Positions 8,852 through 17,203 of a DNA stretch of 64,000 bases are shown piece after piece. This DNA is from Achromobacter xylosoxidans (GTDB lineage: Bacteria > Pseudomonadota > Gammaproteobacteria > Burkholderiales > Burkholderiaceae_B): NCBI RefSeq assembly GCF_001457475.1, contig NZ_LN831029.1:6014001-6078000 (forward strand). Reading direction: 5' to 3'. Position numbers and translations under genes: made by a program. How positions within the stretch are numbered: position 1 is the first letter of the stretch; each line of letters starts with the position of its first letter. Below the pieces are notes generated by a model. That model did no database searches, was not told the DNA's origin, and was given only the letters and a program-made list of their open reading frames with translations.

Positions 8852-10552
8852 ATGACAGAGCTTCCCCTCTACCCCTACCTCAGGCCGGACGAGATGGATC
8901 GTCCGCGCCCTGCCCCCCACCCCGTCGCGATCGTCGGCGCCGGGCTGACCGGCCTGACGCTGGCGCTGGATCTGGCGCGGCGCGGCATTCCCGTGGTGGT
9001 GCTGGACGACGACAATACCGTCGGCGTGCGCGGCCTGGCCTCGCGCGGCATGGTCTGGGCGCAACGCACGCTGGACATCTTCGACCGCCTCGGCATGGCC
9101 GGCGCCGTGGTCGACAAGGGCGTGCGCTGGAACGTCGGCCGCGTGCTGTGCCGCGACATGGCGGTGGCCTCGTTCACGCTGCAGGACCAGCCCGACATGC
9201 GCCACAACGGCTTCGTCAACCTGCAGCAGTATTACCTGGAAGCCTTCCTGGTCGAGGCGCTGCGGCGCGAACCGCTGGCCGACCTGCGCTGGCTCAACCA
9301 GGTGGTCGGCATCGAGCCCTGTGCCGACGGCCCGGCCACGCTGCGCGTGCGCACGCCGGACGGCGCCTACGCCACCCGCGCCCAATGGGTGGTGGCCTGC
9401 GACGGCGCCAACAGCGCGGTGCGCGGCCTGCTGGACCTGCGTCCGCGAATCTACGACCGCACCGAGGACCGCTGGATCATCATCGACATCGTGCTGCGCG
9501 GCACCGCCTGGCCCGAGGAACGCTGGACCTGGCTCGACGCCCGCAGCAATCACGGCCGCGCGGTCTGGCGCCACAAGATGGCCGACGACACCTGGCGCCT
9601 GGACTTCCAGTTGCGCCCGGACGAAGACCCCGAAGCCGCCGCCACCGAGGCCGCCATGCGCCAGCGCGTCTGGGACCTGCTGGGCGAACGGGTCGATTTC
9701 GACATCGCCTGGCACGGCGTCTGGGCCTACCGCCATGAATGCCTAGACCGCCTGCGCCACGGGCGGGTACTGTTCGCCGGCGACTCGGCCCACCTGGTGG
9801 CGCCGTTCGGCGCGCGCGGCGGCAATGGCGGCATCCAGGACGCCGACAACCTGGGCTGGAAACTGGCGCTGCTGCTGCAGGGCCGCGCCGACGCCGGGCT
9901 GCTCGACAGCTACGACGCCGAGCGCAAGCACGCCGCCATGGAGAACATCCGCCAGGCCCGCCGCTCTTCGCGCTTCGTCTATCCCGGCGCCGCCCGCTCG
10001 GCCGCGCTGTGGCGCGACGCCATCATCGCGCTGGCGCCGCGCCACGCGCTGGCGGCGCGCATGATCAACACCGGCCGGCTCTGCATGCCGGCGGTCTATC
10101 CCGCATCGGCCTGGGTGCGCGGCGACCACGCCCACGCCGGCCGCGCCCTGCCCAACGTGCTGCTGCGGCAGGACGACGGCCTGTCCCTGCACGCGCTGCT
10201 CGGGCCCTGGTTCACCGTGCTGGTATTCGCCGACGCGTTGCCGCCGGACGTGCGCGACGATGCGCTGCTGCGCTGGGTCGCGGTGGGCCCGCTGTGCGAT
10301 GCGCGCGGGCGCGACGCCCTGGCGCACCAGCTCGGCCAACCGATGGACGGCAGCGCCTGGCTGCTGCGGCCGGACCAGCACGTCATGGCCGCGGGCGGGC
10401 CGCAGGCCCTGCCGCCCGCTACGCTCGCGGCCTGGGTCAGCGACGCGCTGCGACCGGCTGGCGCCGATGGCATCGATTCCCAACCCGAGGCCGCCGGCCT
10501 CCCGCACGCAAACGGAGACGCGCGCCATGCCGCAATCCCAGCAACAGCTTGA
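8852..10552 (+). CDS. FAD-dependent aromatic monooxygenase (hydroxylase)
   Basis: This 566-residue flavoprotein belongs to the class A NAD(P)H-dependent aromatic hydroxylases (PobA/MhpA fold). The FAD-binding GAGLTG lies at residues 29-34, the conserved DG segment VACDGANSAVRG near 185-195, and the second FAD motif GDSAHLVAPFGARGGNGG near 309-326. The ATG at 8852 is preceded by AGGGA at a good distance, although the frame is open to 8816. It is the first gene of an operon ending in fumarase and should hydroxylate an aromatic acid before ring cleavage. The substrate (a hydroxybenzoate- or phenylpropanoid-type acid) cannot be fixed. Its end overlaps the next gene by 26 bases. Confidence 0.9.
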   Translation: MTELPLYPYLRPDEMDRPRPAPHPVAIVGAGLTGLTLALDLARRGIPVVVLDDDNTVGVRGLASRGMVWAQRTLDIFDRLGMAGAVVDKGVRWNVGRVLCRDMAVASFTLQDQPDMRHNGFVNLQQYYLEAFLVEALRREPLADLRWLNQVVGIEPCADGPATLRVRTPDGAYATRAQWVVACDGANSAVRGLLDLRPRIYDRTEDRWIIIDIVLRGTAWPEERWTWLDARSNHGRAVWRHKMADDTWRLDFQLRPDEDPEAAATEAAMRQRVWDLLGERVDFDIAWHGVWAYRHECLDRLRHGRVLFAGDSAHLVAPFGARGGNGGIQDADNLGWKLALLLQGRADAGLLDSYDAERKHAAMENIRQARRSSRFVYPGAARSAALWRDAIIALAPRHALAARMINTGRLCMPAVYPASAWVRGDHAHAGRALPNVLLRQDDGLSLHALLGPWFTVLVFADALPPDVRDDALLRWVAVGPLCDARGRDALAHQLGQPMDGSAWLLRPDQHVMAAGGPQALPPATLAAWVSDALRPAGADGIDSQPEAAGLPHANGDARHAAIPATA

Positions 10553-10733
10553 CGACCTGCTCGAACGCCTGATCGCGCTGACCGACCAGTGCGACGCCGC
10601 CGACCAGCGCGACAGCCTGGCGCGGCTGTCGCTGCTGCTGATCGAAGCGGTGGACGACGCGGCCCGCGTCCGGGCCGCCGTCGACGAAGTCCTCGCGGCG
10701 CGCGGCGAACCCGCCCCCCTGCACATCCCCTGA
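10527..10733 (+). CDS. Small DUF2783-like protein
   Basis: This 68-residue, mostly helical acidic protein starts at ATG 10527 with GGAGA upstream (10514-10518). Its start lies inside the end of the monooxygenase gene, which implies translational coupling. The pattern LDDLLERLIALTDQCDAADQ followed by LARLSLLLIEAVDDAARV resembles the DUF2783 family, which I recall as neighbours of FAD monooxygenase genes; this match rests on memory. No catalytic motif is visible. A role as accessory or stabilising subunit of the hydroxylase is a guess from position only. Confidence 0.65.
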   Translation: MPQSQQQLDDLLERLIALTDQCDAADQRDSLARLSLLLIEAVDDAARVRAAVDEVLAARGEPAPLHIP

Positions 10734-10750
10734 CCCACGGAGACCGCGCC

Positions 10751-11347
10751 ATGACGCAGCTTACCGATTCCCCCGCCCCCGCGGCCGCCTGCCCGTCCAT
10801 CCAGGGCCTGCACCATTTCGCCTGGCGTTGCCGCGATGCCGAGGAAACCCGCCGCTTCTACGAAGACATCCTGGGCCTGCCGCTGGTGCACGTGGTCAAG
10901 GAAGAACGGGTGCCGTCCACCGGTGAACACTGCCCCTTCGTGCACCTGTTCTTCGAATTCGCCGACCACTCGCACATTGCCTTCTTCGACCTGGGCGACA
11001 ACGCGCTGAGCCAGCCCGATCCCGCCACGCCGCGCTGGGTCAACCACTTCGCCATGGAAATCCGCGGCGAGGCCGAACTGGAGCGCATGCGCCAGCGCCT
11101 GCTGGCGCATGGCGTGGAGGTGGTCGGCCCGACCGACCATCACTTCATCCGCTCGATCTATTTCTTCGACCCCAACGGCATCCGGCTGGAACTGACGGCG
11201 CGCCTGCCCGTGGCCGACTACGTGGCGCGCAAGCGCCGCAGCGCCCACGAGGAACTGGCCGCCTGGAACCGCGACAAGGCCGCCGGCCTCAAGCCCGGCG
11301 CCACCGGCACCACCAGCCATGCGCGCCACCATGGCGGCGCGGACTGA
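10751..11347 (+). CDS. VOC-superfamily protein, candidate ring-cleaving dioxygenase
   Basis: This 198-residue protein has the paired beta-alpha-beta modules of the vicinal-oxygen-chelate fold. The usual 2-His-1-Glu metal triad can be read as His21 or His22 (LHHFAW), His99 (VNHFAMEI) and Glu147 (NGIRLEL). Glyoxalases, extradiol dioxygenases and fosfomycin-resistance enzymes share this fold. The ATG at 10751 follows GGAG by eight bases. It lies between an aromatic hydroxylase and FAA-hydrolase/isomerase genes, and no cupin-type gentisate or homogentisate dioxygenase is present, so it is the best candidate for the ring-opening step. That assignment is inference. Confidence 0.8.
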   Translation: MTQLTDSPAPAAACPSIQGLHHFAWRCRDAEETRRFYEDILGLPLVHVVKEERVPSTGEHCPFVHLFFEFADHSHIAFFDLGDNALSQPDPATPRWVNHFAMEIRGEAELERMRQRLLAHGVEVVGPTDHHFIRSIYFFDPNGIRLELTARLPVADYVARKRRSAHEELAAWNRDKAAGLKPGATGTTSHARHHGGAD

Positions 11348-11383
11348 CCCCGAATCCCTTCATTCATCCAGACAAGGAACACG

Positions 11384-12343
11384 ATGAGCAAGCCTTTCGC
11401 ATCCCAGGCCGACGTGGCGGAAAAGAAGACCTCCTTCGAGCGCCTGTCCGAAAACGCCTACGCCTACATCGCCGACGGCGACCCCAACTCCGGCGTCATC
11501 ATCGGCGACGATAGCGTCATGGTGGTCGACGCCACCGCCACGCCGGCCATGGCGCGGAACCTGATCCGCGCCATCCGCGGCGTCACCGACAAGCCCATCC
11601 GCCACGTCGCGCTGACGCACTACCACGCCGTGCGCGTGCTGGGCGCGTCGGCCTTCGCCGCCGAAGGCGCCGTCAACACCTACGCCAGCCGCGGCACCTA
11701 CGAGCTGATCGCCGAACGCGGCCAGGCCGACATGGATTCCGAGATCGGCCGCTTCCCGCGCCTGTTCCAGTCCGCCGAGACCATTCCCGGGCTGACCTGG
11801 CCCACCACCGTGTTCGAGCGCGAGCTGACCCTGTTCATGGGCAAGCTGGAAGTGCGCATGATGCATCTGGGCGCCGGCCACACGCGTGGCGACTCCATCG
11901 TCTGGATTCCCTCGCAAGGCATCTGCTTCGCCGGCGACCTGGTCGAATTCAACGCCGGCGTCTACACCGGCGACGCCTACCTGTCGGACTGGCCGGCCAC
12001 GCTCGACCGGTTGCAGGCCCTGGCGCCGAAACAGATGGTGCCCGGCCGCGGCCCCGCGCTCACCAGCGCCGGCGCCTGCCGCGAGGCCATCGGCTACACC
12101 CGCCGCTGGGTCGAGACGCTGTACGGCTGCGCCCGCCAGGGCGTGAGCGAAGGCAAGGGCCTCAAGCAGGTCTATGAAGACACCCGCCGCGTGATGGACC
12201 CCGAGTTCGGCCACGTCGTGATCTACGAACACGCCATTCCCTTCGACATCTCGCGTGCCTTCGACGAAGCCAGCGGCATCACCGACCCGCGCGTCTGGAC
12301 CGCCCAGCGCGACCGCGAGATGTGGGCCGAACTGACCGCCTGA
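11384..12343 (+). CDS. Metallo-beta-lactamase-fold protein with altered metal site
   Basis: This 319-residue protein has the MBL fold: DDSVMVVDA near 42-50, the first metal-binding loop at 79-84, GAGHTRGDS at 164-171 and FAGDLVE at 183-188. The canonical HxHxDH loop reads HYHAVR, so the aspartate and third histidine are replaced by Val83 and Arg84. The usual PGHG motif reads PGRG (Arg222). His79, His81, His166 and Asp185 remain. This could leave one metal ion or an unusual site. It lies in the aromatic operon, 36 bases after the VOC gene. A hydrolase role on a ring-cleavage product is plausible, but the substrate is unknown. Confidence 0.85.
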   Translation: MSKPFASQADVAEKKTSFERLSENAYAYIADGDPNSGVIIGDDSVMVVDATATPAMARNLIRAIRGVTDKPIRHVALTHYHAVRVLGASAFAAEGAVNTYASRGTYELIAERGQADMDSEIGRFPRLFQSAETIPGLTWPTTVFERELTLFMGKLEVRMMHLGAGHTRGDSIVWIPSQGICFAGDLVEFNAGVYTGDAYLSDWPATLDRLQALAPKQMVPGRGPALTSAGACREAIGYTRRWVETLYGCARQGVSEGKGLKQVYEDTRRVMDPEFGHVVIYEHAIPFDISRAFDEASGITDPRVWTAQRDREMWAELTA

Positions 12344-12358
12344 TCCCCTTTCGATATC

Positions 12359-12381
12359 GCGCGCCGCGTGTCTCGGCGCGC
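12359..12381. repeat. Intra-operon hairpin
   Basis: GCGCGCCG at 12359-12366 and CGGCGCGC at 12374-12381 form a perfect 8-bp stem with a 7-base loop, between the MBL-fold gene stop and the FAA-hydrolase ATG at 12403. There is no T-run, so an RNA processing or stabilising element is likelier than a terminator. Confidence 0.5.
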
Positions 12382-12402
12382 CTGACCACGGAATTGCCAC
12401 CC

Positions 12403-13425
12403 ATGAAACTCGCCACCCTGAACAACGGCAGCCGCGACGGCCAGCTGGTCGTCGTCAACCGTGACCTGACCCGCATGCGGGCGGTGCCGCACATTGCCGC
12501 CACCTTGCAGCAGGCGCTCGATGACTGGGCCCGCTGCGCGCCCTTGCTGCAAGCGGAATGCGACGACCTGCGCGCCAGCGACGGCCAGCCGTTCGATCCG
12601 GCACGCTGCGCCGCGCCGCTGCCGCGCGCCTACCAATGGCTGGACGCGTCGGCCTATCTCAATCACGTCGACCTGACCCGCCGCGCCCGTGGCGGAGAAA
12701 TGCCGCCGTCGTTTCTCACCGATCCCGTGATGTACCAGGGTGCCTCGGATGACTTCATGGGCGCGCGCGACCCCATCACCGCCACCAGTGAAGACCTGGG
12801 CGTCGACCTGGAGGCCGAGATCGTGGTGATCACCGACGACGTACCGCAAGGCGTGGACCCCGCGACCGCCCTGGAACACGTGGTGCTGCTGGGCCTGGTG
12901 AACGACGTCACCCTGCGCAACGTGGTGCTGCCTGAACTGGCCAAGGGCTTCGGCTTTCTGCAGGGCAAGCCGGCGTCGGCGCTGTCGCCCGTCTTCGTCA
13001 CGCCCGATGAGCTTGCGCCCTACTGGCGCGACGGCAAGCTGCACCGCGCGATGCAAGTGTGGCTCAACGACCGGTTGATCGGCCAGCCCCAGGCCGGCGA
13101 GGAAATGCAATTCCACTTCGGTGAACTCATCGCCCATGCCGCGCGCACGCGCCGGCTGGGCGCCGGCACGATCCTGGGCAGCGGCACCATTTCCAACGCC
13201 AGCGACGCGGTCGGCGTGTGCTGCCTGGTCGAAGCGCGGGTGCGCGAACAGCTGCGCGACGGCCAGATGCGCACGCCCTTCCTCAAGCACGGCGACCGCG
13301 TCCGCATCGCCATGCGCGACGAGGCCGGCAACAGCCTGTTCGGCGACATCGACCAGCAGGTGCGGATTCCCGGCACCCGCCCGCTGCCCGCCGCCCGGCC
13401 GGCGCCGCAAGCCGCCACGGCCTGA
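12403..13425 (+). CDS. Fumarylacetoacetase (FAA) family hydrolase
   Basis: This 340-residue protein is a FAH-superfamily metal-dependent C-C hydrolase. The core shows FMGARDPITATSEDLGVDLE, the paired acidic ligands of VDLEAEIVVITDDV, GLVNDVTLRN and the late GTILGSGTISNASDA segment. Members cleave fumarylacetoacetate, fumarylpyruvate or acylpyruvates. Followed 13 bases later by a zeta-class glutathione transferase/isomerase and later by fumarase, it most likely releases fumarate plus pyruvate or acetoacetate from the isomerised ring-cleavage product. The start at 12403 (MKLATLNNG) is typical; the frame is open to 12322 but lacks family similarity there. Confidence 0.88.
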   Translation: MKLATLNNGSRDGQLVVVNRDLTRMRAVPHIAATLQQALDDWARCAPLLQAECDDLRASDGQPFDPARCAAPLPRAYQWLDASAYLNHVDLTRRARGGEMPPSFLTDPVMYQGASDDFMGARDPITATSEDLGVDLEAEIVVITDDVPQGVDPATALEHVVLLGLVNDVTLRNVVLPELAKGFGFLQGKPASALSPVFVTPDELAPYWRDGKLHRAMQVWLNDRLIGQPQAGEEMQFHFGELIAHAARTRRLGAGTILGSGTISNASDAVGVCCLVEARVREQLRDGQMRTPFLKHGDRVRIAMRDEAGNSLFGDIDQQVRIPGTRPLPAARPAPQAATA

Positions 13426-13438
13426 AGGGGACTGCGCC

Positions 13439-14110
13439 ATGGCCGAGACATCCTCCCTCACACTGCACAGCTATTGGCGCAGCTCCGCGGCCTACCGCGT
13501 GCGCATCGCGCTGGCGCTCAAGGGCCTGCCCTATCGCCAGGTGCCCTGGCAGATGGCCCAGGGCGAACACCTGCAGCCGGCCTACCGCGCGCTGGCGCCG
13601 TTCGGCCTGGTGCCGATGCTGGAGATCGACGGGCTGCGCCTGCAGCAGTCGCTCGCCATCATCGAGTACCTGGACGCCCGCCACCCCGAACCCGCGCTGC
13701 TGCCGGCCGACCCGGCCGGTCGCGCCCAGGCGCGGGCGCTGGCGCTGCTGGTGGCCTGCGAGGTGCATCCGCTGAACAACCTGCGCGCGCTCAAGCGCCT
13801 GCGCGCCCAATTCGGCGCCGACGACGACCAGGTACACGACTGGTACCGCCACTGGTGCGAAGAGGGTTTCCGCGCCTTCGAGGCCGCCCTGCCCGCCAGG
13901 CGCGGCCACTATGCCCTGGGCGATGCGCCGACGCTGGTGGAGTGCTGCCTGGTGCCGCAGGTCTACAACGCCTTGCGCTACGGCGTCGACCTGGCGCCAT
14001 TCACCCAGGTGCGCGCCATCGTCCAGGCCTGCGCCGCGTTGCCCGCCTTCGACGCCGCCCGTCCCGAGAACCAGCCCGATGCGCCACGGCCGGCGCAAGC
14101 CGCCGCCTGA
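13439..14110 (+). CDS. maiA: Maleylacetoacetate/maleylpyruvate isomerase (zeta-class GST)
   Basis: This 223-residue glutathione transferase carries the zeta-class active-site pattern SYWRSSAAYRVRIAL at residues 10-24. The thioredoxin-like half continues with LVPMLEIDG and LQQSLAIIEYLDARHP, followed by the helical C-terminal domain. Zeta enzymes use glutathione to turn cis (maleyl) ring-cleavage products into the trans (fumaryl) form, which the FAA hydrolase encoded just upstream would then split. The ATG at 13439 follows AAGGGG. Whether the natural substrate is maleylacetoacetate or maleylpyruvate depends on the unknown ring substrate. Confidence 0.9.
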   Translation: MAETSSLTLHSYWRSSAAYRVRIALALKGLPYRQVPWQMAQGEHLQPAYRALAPFGLVPMLEIDGLRLQQSLAIIEYLDARHPEPALLPADPAGRAQARALALLVACEVHPLNNLRALKRLRAQFGADDDQVHDWYRHWCEEGFRAFEAALPARRGHYALGDAPTLVECCLVPQVYNALRYGVDLAPFTQVRAIVQACAALPAFDAARPENQPDAPRPAQAAA

Positions 14111-14200
14111 CGCGACGGCCGGAGCGGGTCTTCATCCGCTCCGGCCAACCCTCGAACAAAAACACAGCGGCACGGTCCGCGCCCCCCACAGGAGACACGC

Positions 14201-15559
14201 ATGCAGACAGATTTCCCCGGACAGGGCGCCGTCGCGCCCGCGTCCGCCGGCGAACGCCGGCCATCCGCGGCGCTGGTCAGCGCCGAAGACCGCAAGGTGC
14301 TCGCCGCCACGCTGGTCGGCTCGGCCATCGAGTGGTACGACTACTTCATCTACGTGCAGGCCGCGGGCCTGGTGCTGGGCACGCTGTTCTTCGCTCCCTT
14401 CGTGCAGGAAAATCCCGAACTGTCGCTGATCCTGTCGTTCGCCACCGTGGGCGTGGCTTTCCTGTTCCGCCCGCTGGGCGCCATCGTCTGTGGTCACCTT
14501 GGCGACCGCTATGGCCGCAAGCGCGTGCTGGCCGCCACCCTGATCCTCATGGGCGTATCCACCGCCCTGATCGGCGTGCTGCCGACCTACGCCCAGATCG
14601 GGCTGTGGGCGCCTGTGATGCTGGTGGGCTTGCGCGTGCTGCAAGGCTTCTCGGCCGGCGGCGAGTGGGGTGGCGCGGCGCTCATGGCGGTCGAGCACGC
14701 GCCGACAGACCAGCGCTCGCTGTTCGGCGCCTTTCCGCAGATCGGCGTGCCGCTGGGCATGATCGTCGCCACGGGCGCGCTGTGGTGCATCACCACCCTG
14801 GTCGGCGCGGAGAACTTCATGGCCTGGGGCTGGCGCATCTCCTTCCTGCTGTCGATCGCGCTGATCATCGTCGGCGTCTTCATCCGCCGCGCGGTCGAGG
14901 AATCGCCGGTATTCCTGCGCATGCAATCGCGCCGCAGCCACTCCTCGGCGCCGCTGGGCGCGCTGCTGCGCAAGCACCCGCGCCAGATCGCGCTGACCAC
15001 GCTGATCTTCGTGGGCAACAGCACCGCCGGCTACCTGCTGGTGGGCTTCTTCATCAGCTACGGCAGCCGCGCCCTGCGCATGCCGCCGCAACAGGTGCTG
15101 ATGATCTGCACCCTGGCCGCCGCCTGCTGGCTCGGCACCACGCTGCTGGGCGGCTGGCTCGGCGACCGCATCGGCCGCGTGCGCACCTTCCAGCTCGGCT
15201 ACCTGCTGCTGGCGCTGTGGGCCATTCCGATGTGGACCTTCATCGAGTCGGGCGATCCGCTGCAATTCGCCCTGGCGCTGGCCGCGCTGTCGTTGCCGCT
15301 GGGCCTGACCTACGGCCCGCAGGCCGCGCTCTACGCCGAGATGTTCCCCGCCGACGTGCGCTATTCCGGCGTGTCGGCCGGCTATGCGCTGGGTTCTATC
15401 CTGGGCGGCGCCTTCGCCGCCATGATCGCGCAGTCCATCATCTCCGCCACCGGCCAGTCGTGGCTGGTGGGCGTGTACGTCGTCGTCATGGCCGCGGTCT
15501 CGTTCATCGCCGTCACGCTGGTCAAGGACCGGCCCGGCGTCACCCTGCACGCCGAATGA
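14201..15559 (+). CDS. MHS-family MFS transporter (aromatic or organic acid:H+ symporter)
   Basis: This 452-residue, 12-helix transporter shows the metabolite:H+ symporter signatures: SAIEWYDYFIY at the first helix, FLFRPLGAIVCGHLGDRYGR with the loop 2-3 motif, GLRVLQGFSAGGEWGGAAL in helices 4-5 and a second GGWLGDRIGRVR in the repeat half. Related proteins take up shikimate, proline/betaine, citrate or aromatic acids. It sits between the isomerase and fumarase genes of the aromatic operon (gaps of 90 and 63 bases), so it probably imports the pathway substrate. It acts in the inner membrane. Confidence 0.9.
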   Translation: MQTDFPGQGAVAPASAGERRPSAALVSAEDRKVLAATLVGSAIEWYDYFIYVQAAGLVLGTLFFAPFVQENPELSLILSFATVGVAFLFRPLGAIVCGHLGDRYGRKRVLAATLILMGVSTALIGVLPTYAQIGLWAPVMLVGLRVLQGFSAGGEWGGAALMAVEHAPTDQRSLFGAFPQIGVPLGMIVATGALWCITTLVGAENFMAWGWRISFLLSIALIIVGVFIRRAVEESPVFLRMQSRRSHSSAPLGALLRKHPRQIALTTLIFVGNSTAGYLLVGFFISYGSRALRMPPQQVLMICTLAAACWLGTTLLGGWLGDRIGRVRTFQLGYLLLALWAIPMWTFIESGDPLQFALALAALSLPLGLTYGPQAALYAEMFPADVRYSGVSAGYALGSILGGAFAAMIAQSIISATGQSWLVGVYVVVMAAVSFIAVTLVKDRPGVTLHAE

Positions 15560-15622
15560 CACCCGCCGTCCGGATCCGCGCGGATTCCGGACGGCGCTCC
15601 TCCCGCGCAATCGTCCCCGCCC

Positions 15623-17179
15623 ATGACCCGCATCCGACAGCAAGACCTGATCGACTCCATCGCCGGCGCGCTGCAGTACATCAGCCATTACCACTCGCCC
15701 GACTACATCGCGCACCTGGCCCGCGCCCATGAACGCGAAGCCAGCGCCCCGGCGCGCGACGCCATGGCGCAGATCCTGGCCAGTTCGCGCCTGGCCGCCA
15801 TAGGCCGGCGCCCCATCTGCCAGGACACCGGCATCGTCAACGTCTTCCTCAAGGTCGGCATGGACGTGCAATGGACGGACTTCACCGGCAGCCTGGAAGA
15901 CGCGGTCAACGCCGCTGTGCGGCGCGCCTGGCTGGACCCGGACAATCCGCTGCGCGCCTCGGTCATCGCCGACCCGCTGTTCGCGCGCGCCAACACCCGC
16001 GACAACACGCCGGCCGTCACCAGCGTCGAGATCGTGCCGGGCGACCGCCTGGAAATCACCGTCGCGGCCAAGGGCGGCGGCTCGGAAAACAAGGCGCGCC
16101 TGGCCATGCTGAACCCCGGCGATAGCGTGGTGGACTGGGTGCTGGCGCAAGTGCCGGCCATGGGCGCCGGCTGGTGTCCGCCCGGCATGCTGGGCATCGG
16201 CGTCGGCGGCACCGCCGAAAAGGCCGTGCTGCTGGCCAAGCAAAGCCTGATGCAGCCGCTGGACATGCACACGTTGCAGGCACGCGCCGCCAGCGGCGCA
16301 GCGCTTGCCCCTGAAGAGGCGCTGCGCCTGGAACTGTACGAGCGCATCAACGCGCTGGGCATCGGCGCGCAGGGCCTGGGCGGCCTGACGACGGTGCTGG
16401 ACGTGAAACTCAAGACCTACCCGACCCACGCCGCCGCCAAGCCGGTCGCGCTGATCCCCAACTGCGCCGCCACCCGCCACGTCCGTTTCGTGCTGGACGG
16501 CAGCGGGCCGGCGCACCTGGAACCGCCCTCGCTCGACCTGTGGCCCGACCTGGGTCCGTCGGCGCAGGCCGCCACGGCCCGGCGCGTGGACCTGGACACG
16601 CTCACCCGCGACGAGGTCACCCGCTGGCGCGCCGGCGAGACCCTGCTGCTGAACGGCCGCATGCTCACCGGCCGCGACGCCGCCCACCAGCGCATCCGCG
16701 AGCTGCTGGCGCGGGGCCAGCCGCTACCGGCGGATTTCCGCGGCCGCGTGATCTACTACGTAGGGCCGGTGGATGCCGTGCGCGACGAGGCCGTCGGCCC
16801 GGCGGGCCCCACCACCGCCACCCGCATGGACGGCTACACGGACATGATGCTGGAACACACCGGCCTCATCGCCATGGTCGGCAAGGCCGAACGCGGCCCT
16901 GACGCGGTCGCCGCGATCCAGCGCCATCGCGCCGCCTACCTGATCGCCGTGGGCGGCGCGGCCTACCTGGTGTCCAAGGCGATCCGCCGTGCCCGCGTGG
17001 TCGCGTTCGAGGATCTCGGCATGGAGGCAATCTACGAATTCGACGTGGTCGACATGCCGGTGACGGTGGCGGTGGACGCGGACGGCGGCAACCTGCACGT
17101 ATCGGGGCCCGCGCAATGGCGCCGCGATATCGGCACGCCGATCCGCATCGAGGCGCCCGGACTCAGTGTCCGGGCATAG
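15623..17179 (+). CDS. Class I fumarate hydratase ([4Fe-4S])
   Basis: This 518-residue single-chain enzyme has both fumarase alpha and beta regions. The three cysteines expected to bind the labile [4Fe-4S] cluster are visible: Cys66 (ICQDTG), Cys185 (GWCPPGML) and Cys281 (PNCAATRH). The beta part contains YYVGPVDA, GPTTATRMDGYTDMML and EAIYEFDV. It hydrates fumarate to malate. As the last gene of the aromatic operon it would process the fumarate released by the FAA hydrolase, linking the pathway to the TCA cycle. A tartrate dehydratase activity cannot be excluded, because single-chain class I members vary in specificity. Confidence 0.9.
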   Translation: MTRIRQQDLIDSIAGALQYISHYHSPDYIAHLARAHEREASAPARDAMAQILASSRLAAIGRRPICQDTGIVNVFLKVGMDVQWTDFTGSLEDAVNAAVRRAWLDPDNPLRASVIADPLFARANTRDNTPAVTSVEIVPGDRLEITVAAKGGGSENKARLAMLNPGDSVVDWVLAQVPAMGAGWCPPGMLGIGVGGTAEKAVLLAKQSLMQPLDMHTLQARAASGAALAPEEALRLELYERINALGIGAQGLGGLTTVLDVKLKTYPTHAAAKPVALIPNCAATRHVRFVLDGSGPAHLEPPSLDLWPDLGPSAQAATARRVDLDTLTRDEVTRWRAGETLLLNGRMLTGRDAAHQRIRELLARGQPLPADFRGRVIYYVGPVDAVRDEAVGPAGPTTATRMDGYTDMMLEHTGLIAMVGKAERGPDAVAAIQRHRAAYLIAVGGAAYLVSKAIRRARVVAFEDLGMEAIYEFDVVDMPVTVAVDADGGNLHVSGPAQWRRDIGTPIRIEAPGLSVRA

Positions 17180-17203
17180 CCGGCGTGCCCCGCCGCCTCC
17201 TCG

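Noticed and set aside
10751-11347. Glyoxalase I assignment for the VOC protein
   Set aside because: The fold allows it, but the catabolic context favours a ring-cleavage or related role; specificity was left open.
13474-15732. 752-codon plus-strand frame overlapping the isomerase and transporter genes
   Set aside because: It is an out-of-frame reading of the real genes; the composition is random, Arg/Ala/Gly-dominated.
14132-16687. 851-codon minus-strand open frame
   Set aside because: It lies exactly opposite the MHS transporter and fumarase genes, has a His/Gln/Gly-rich low-complexity composition and no domain.
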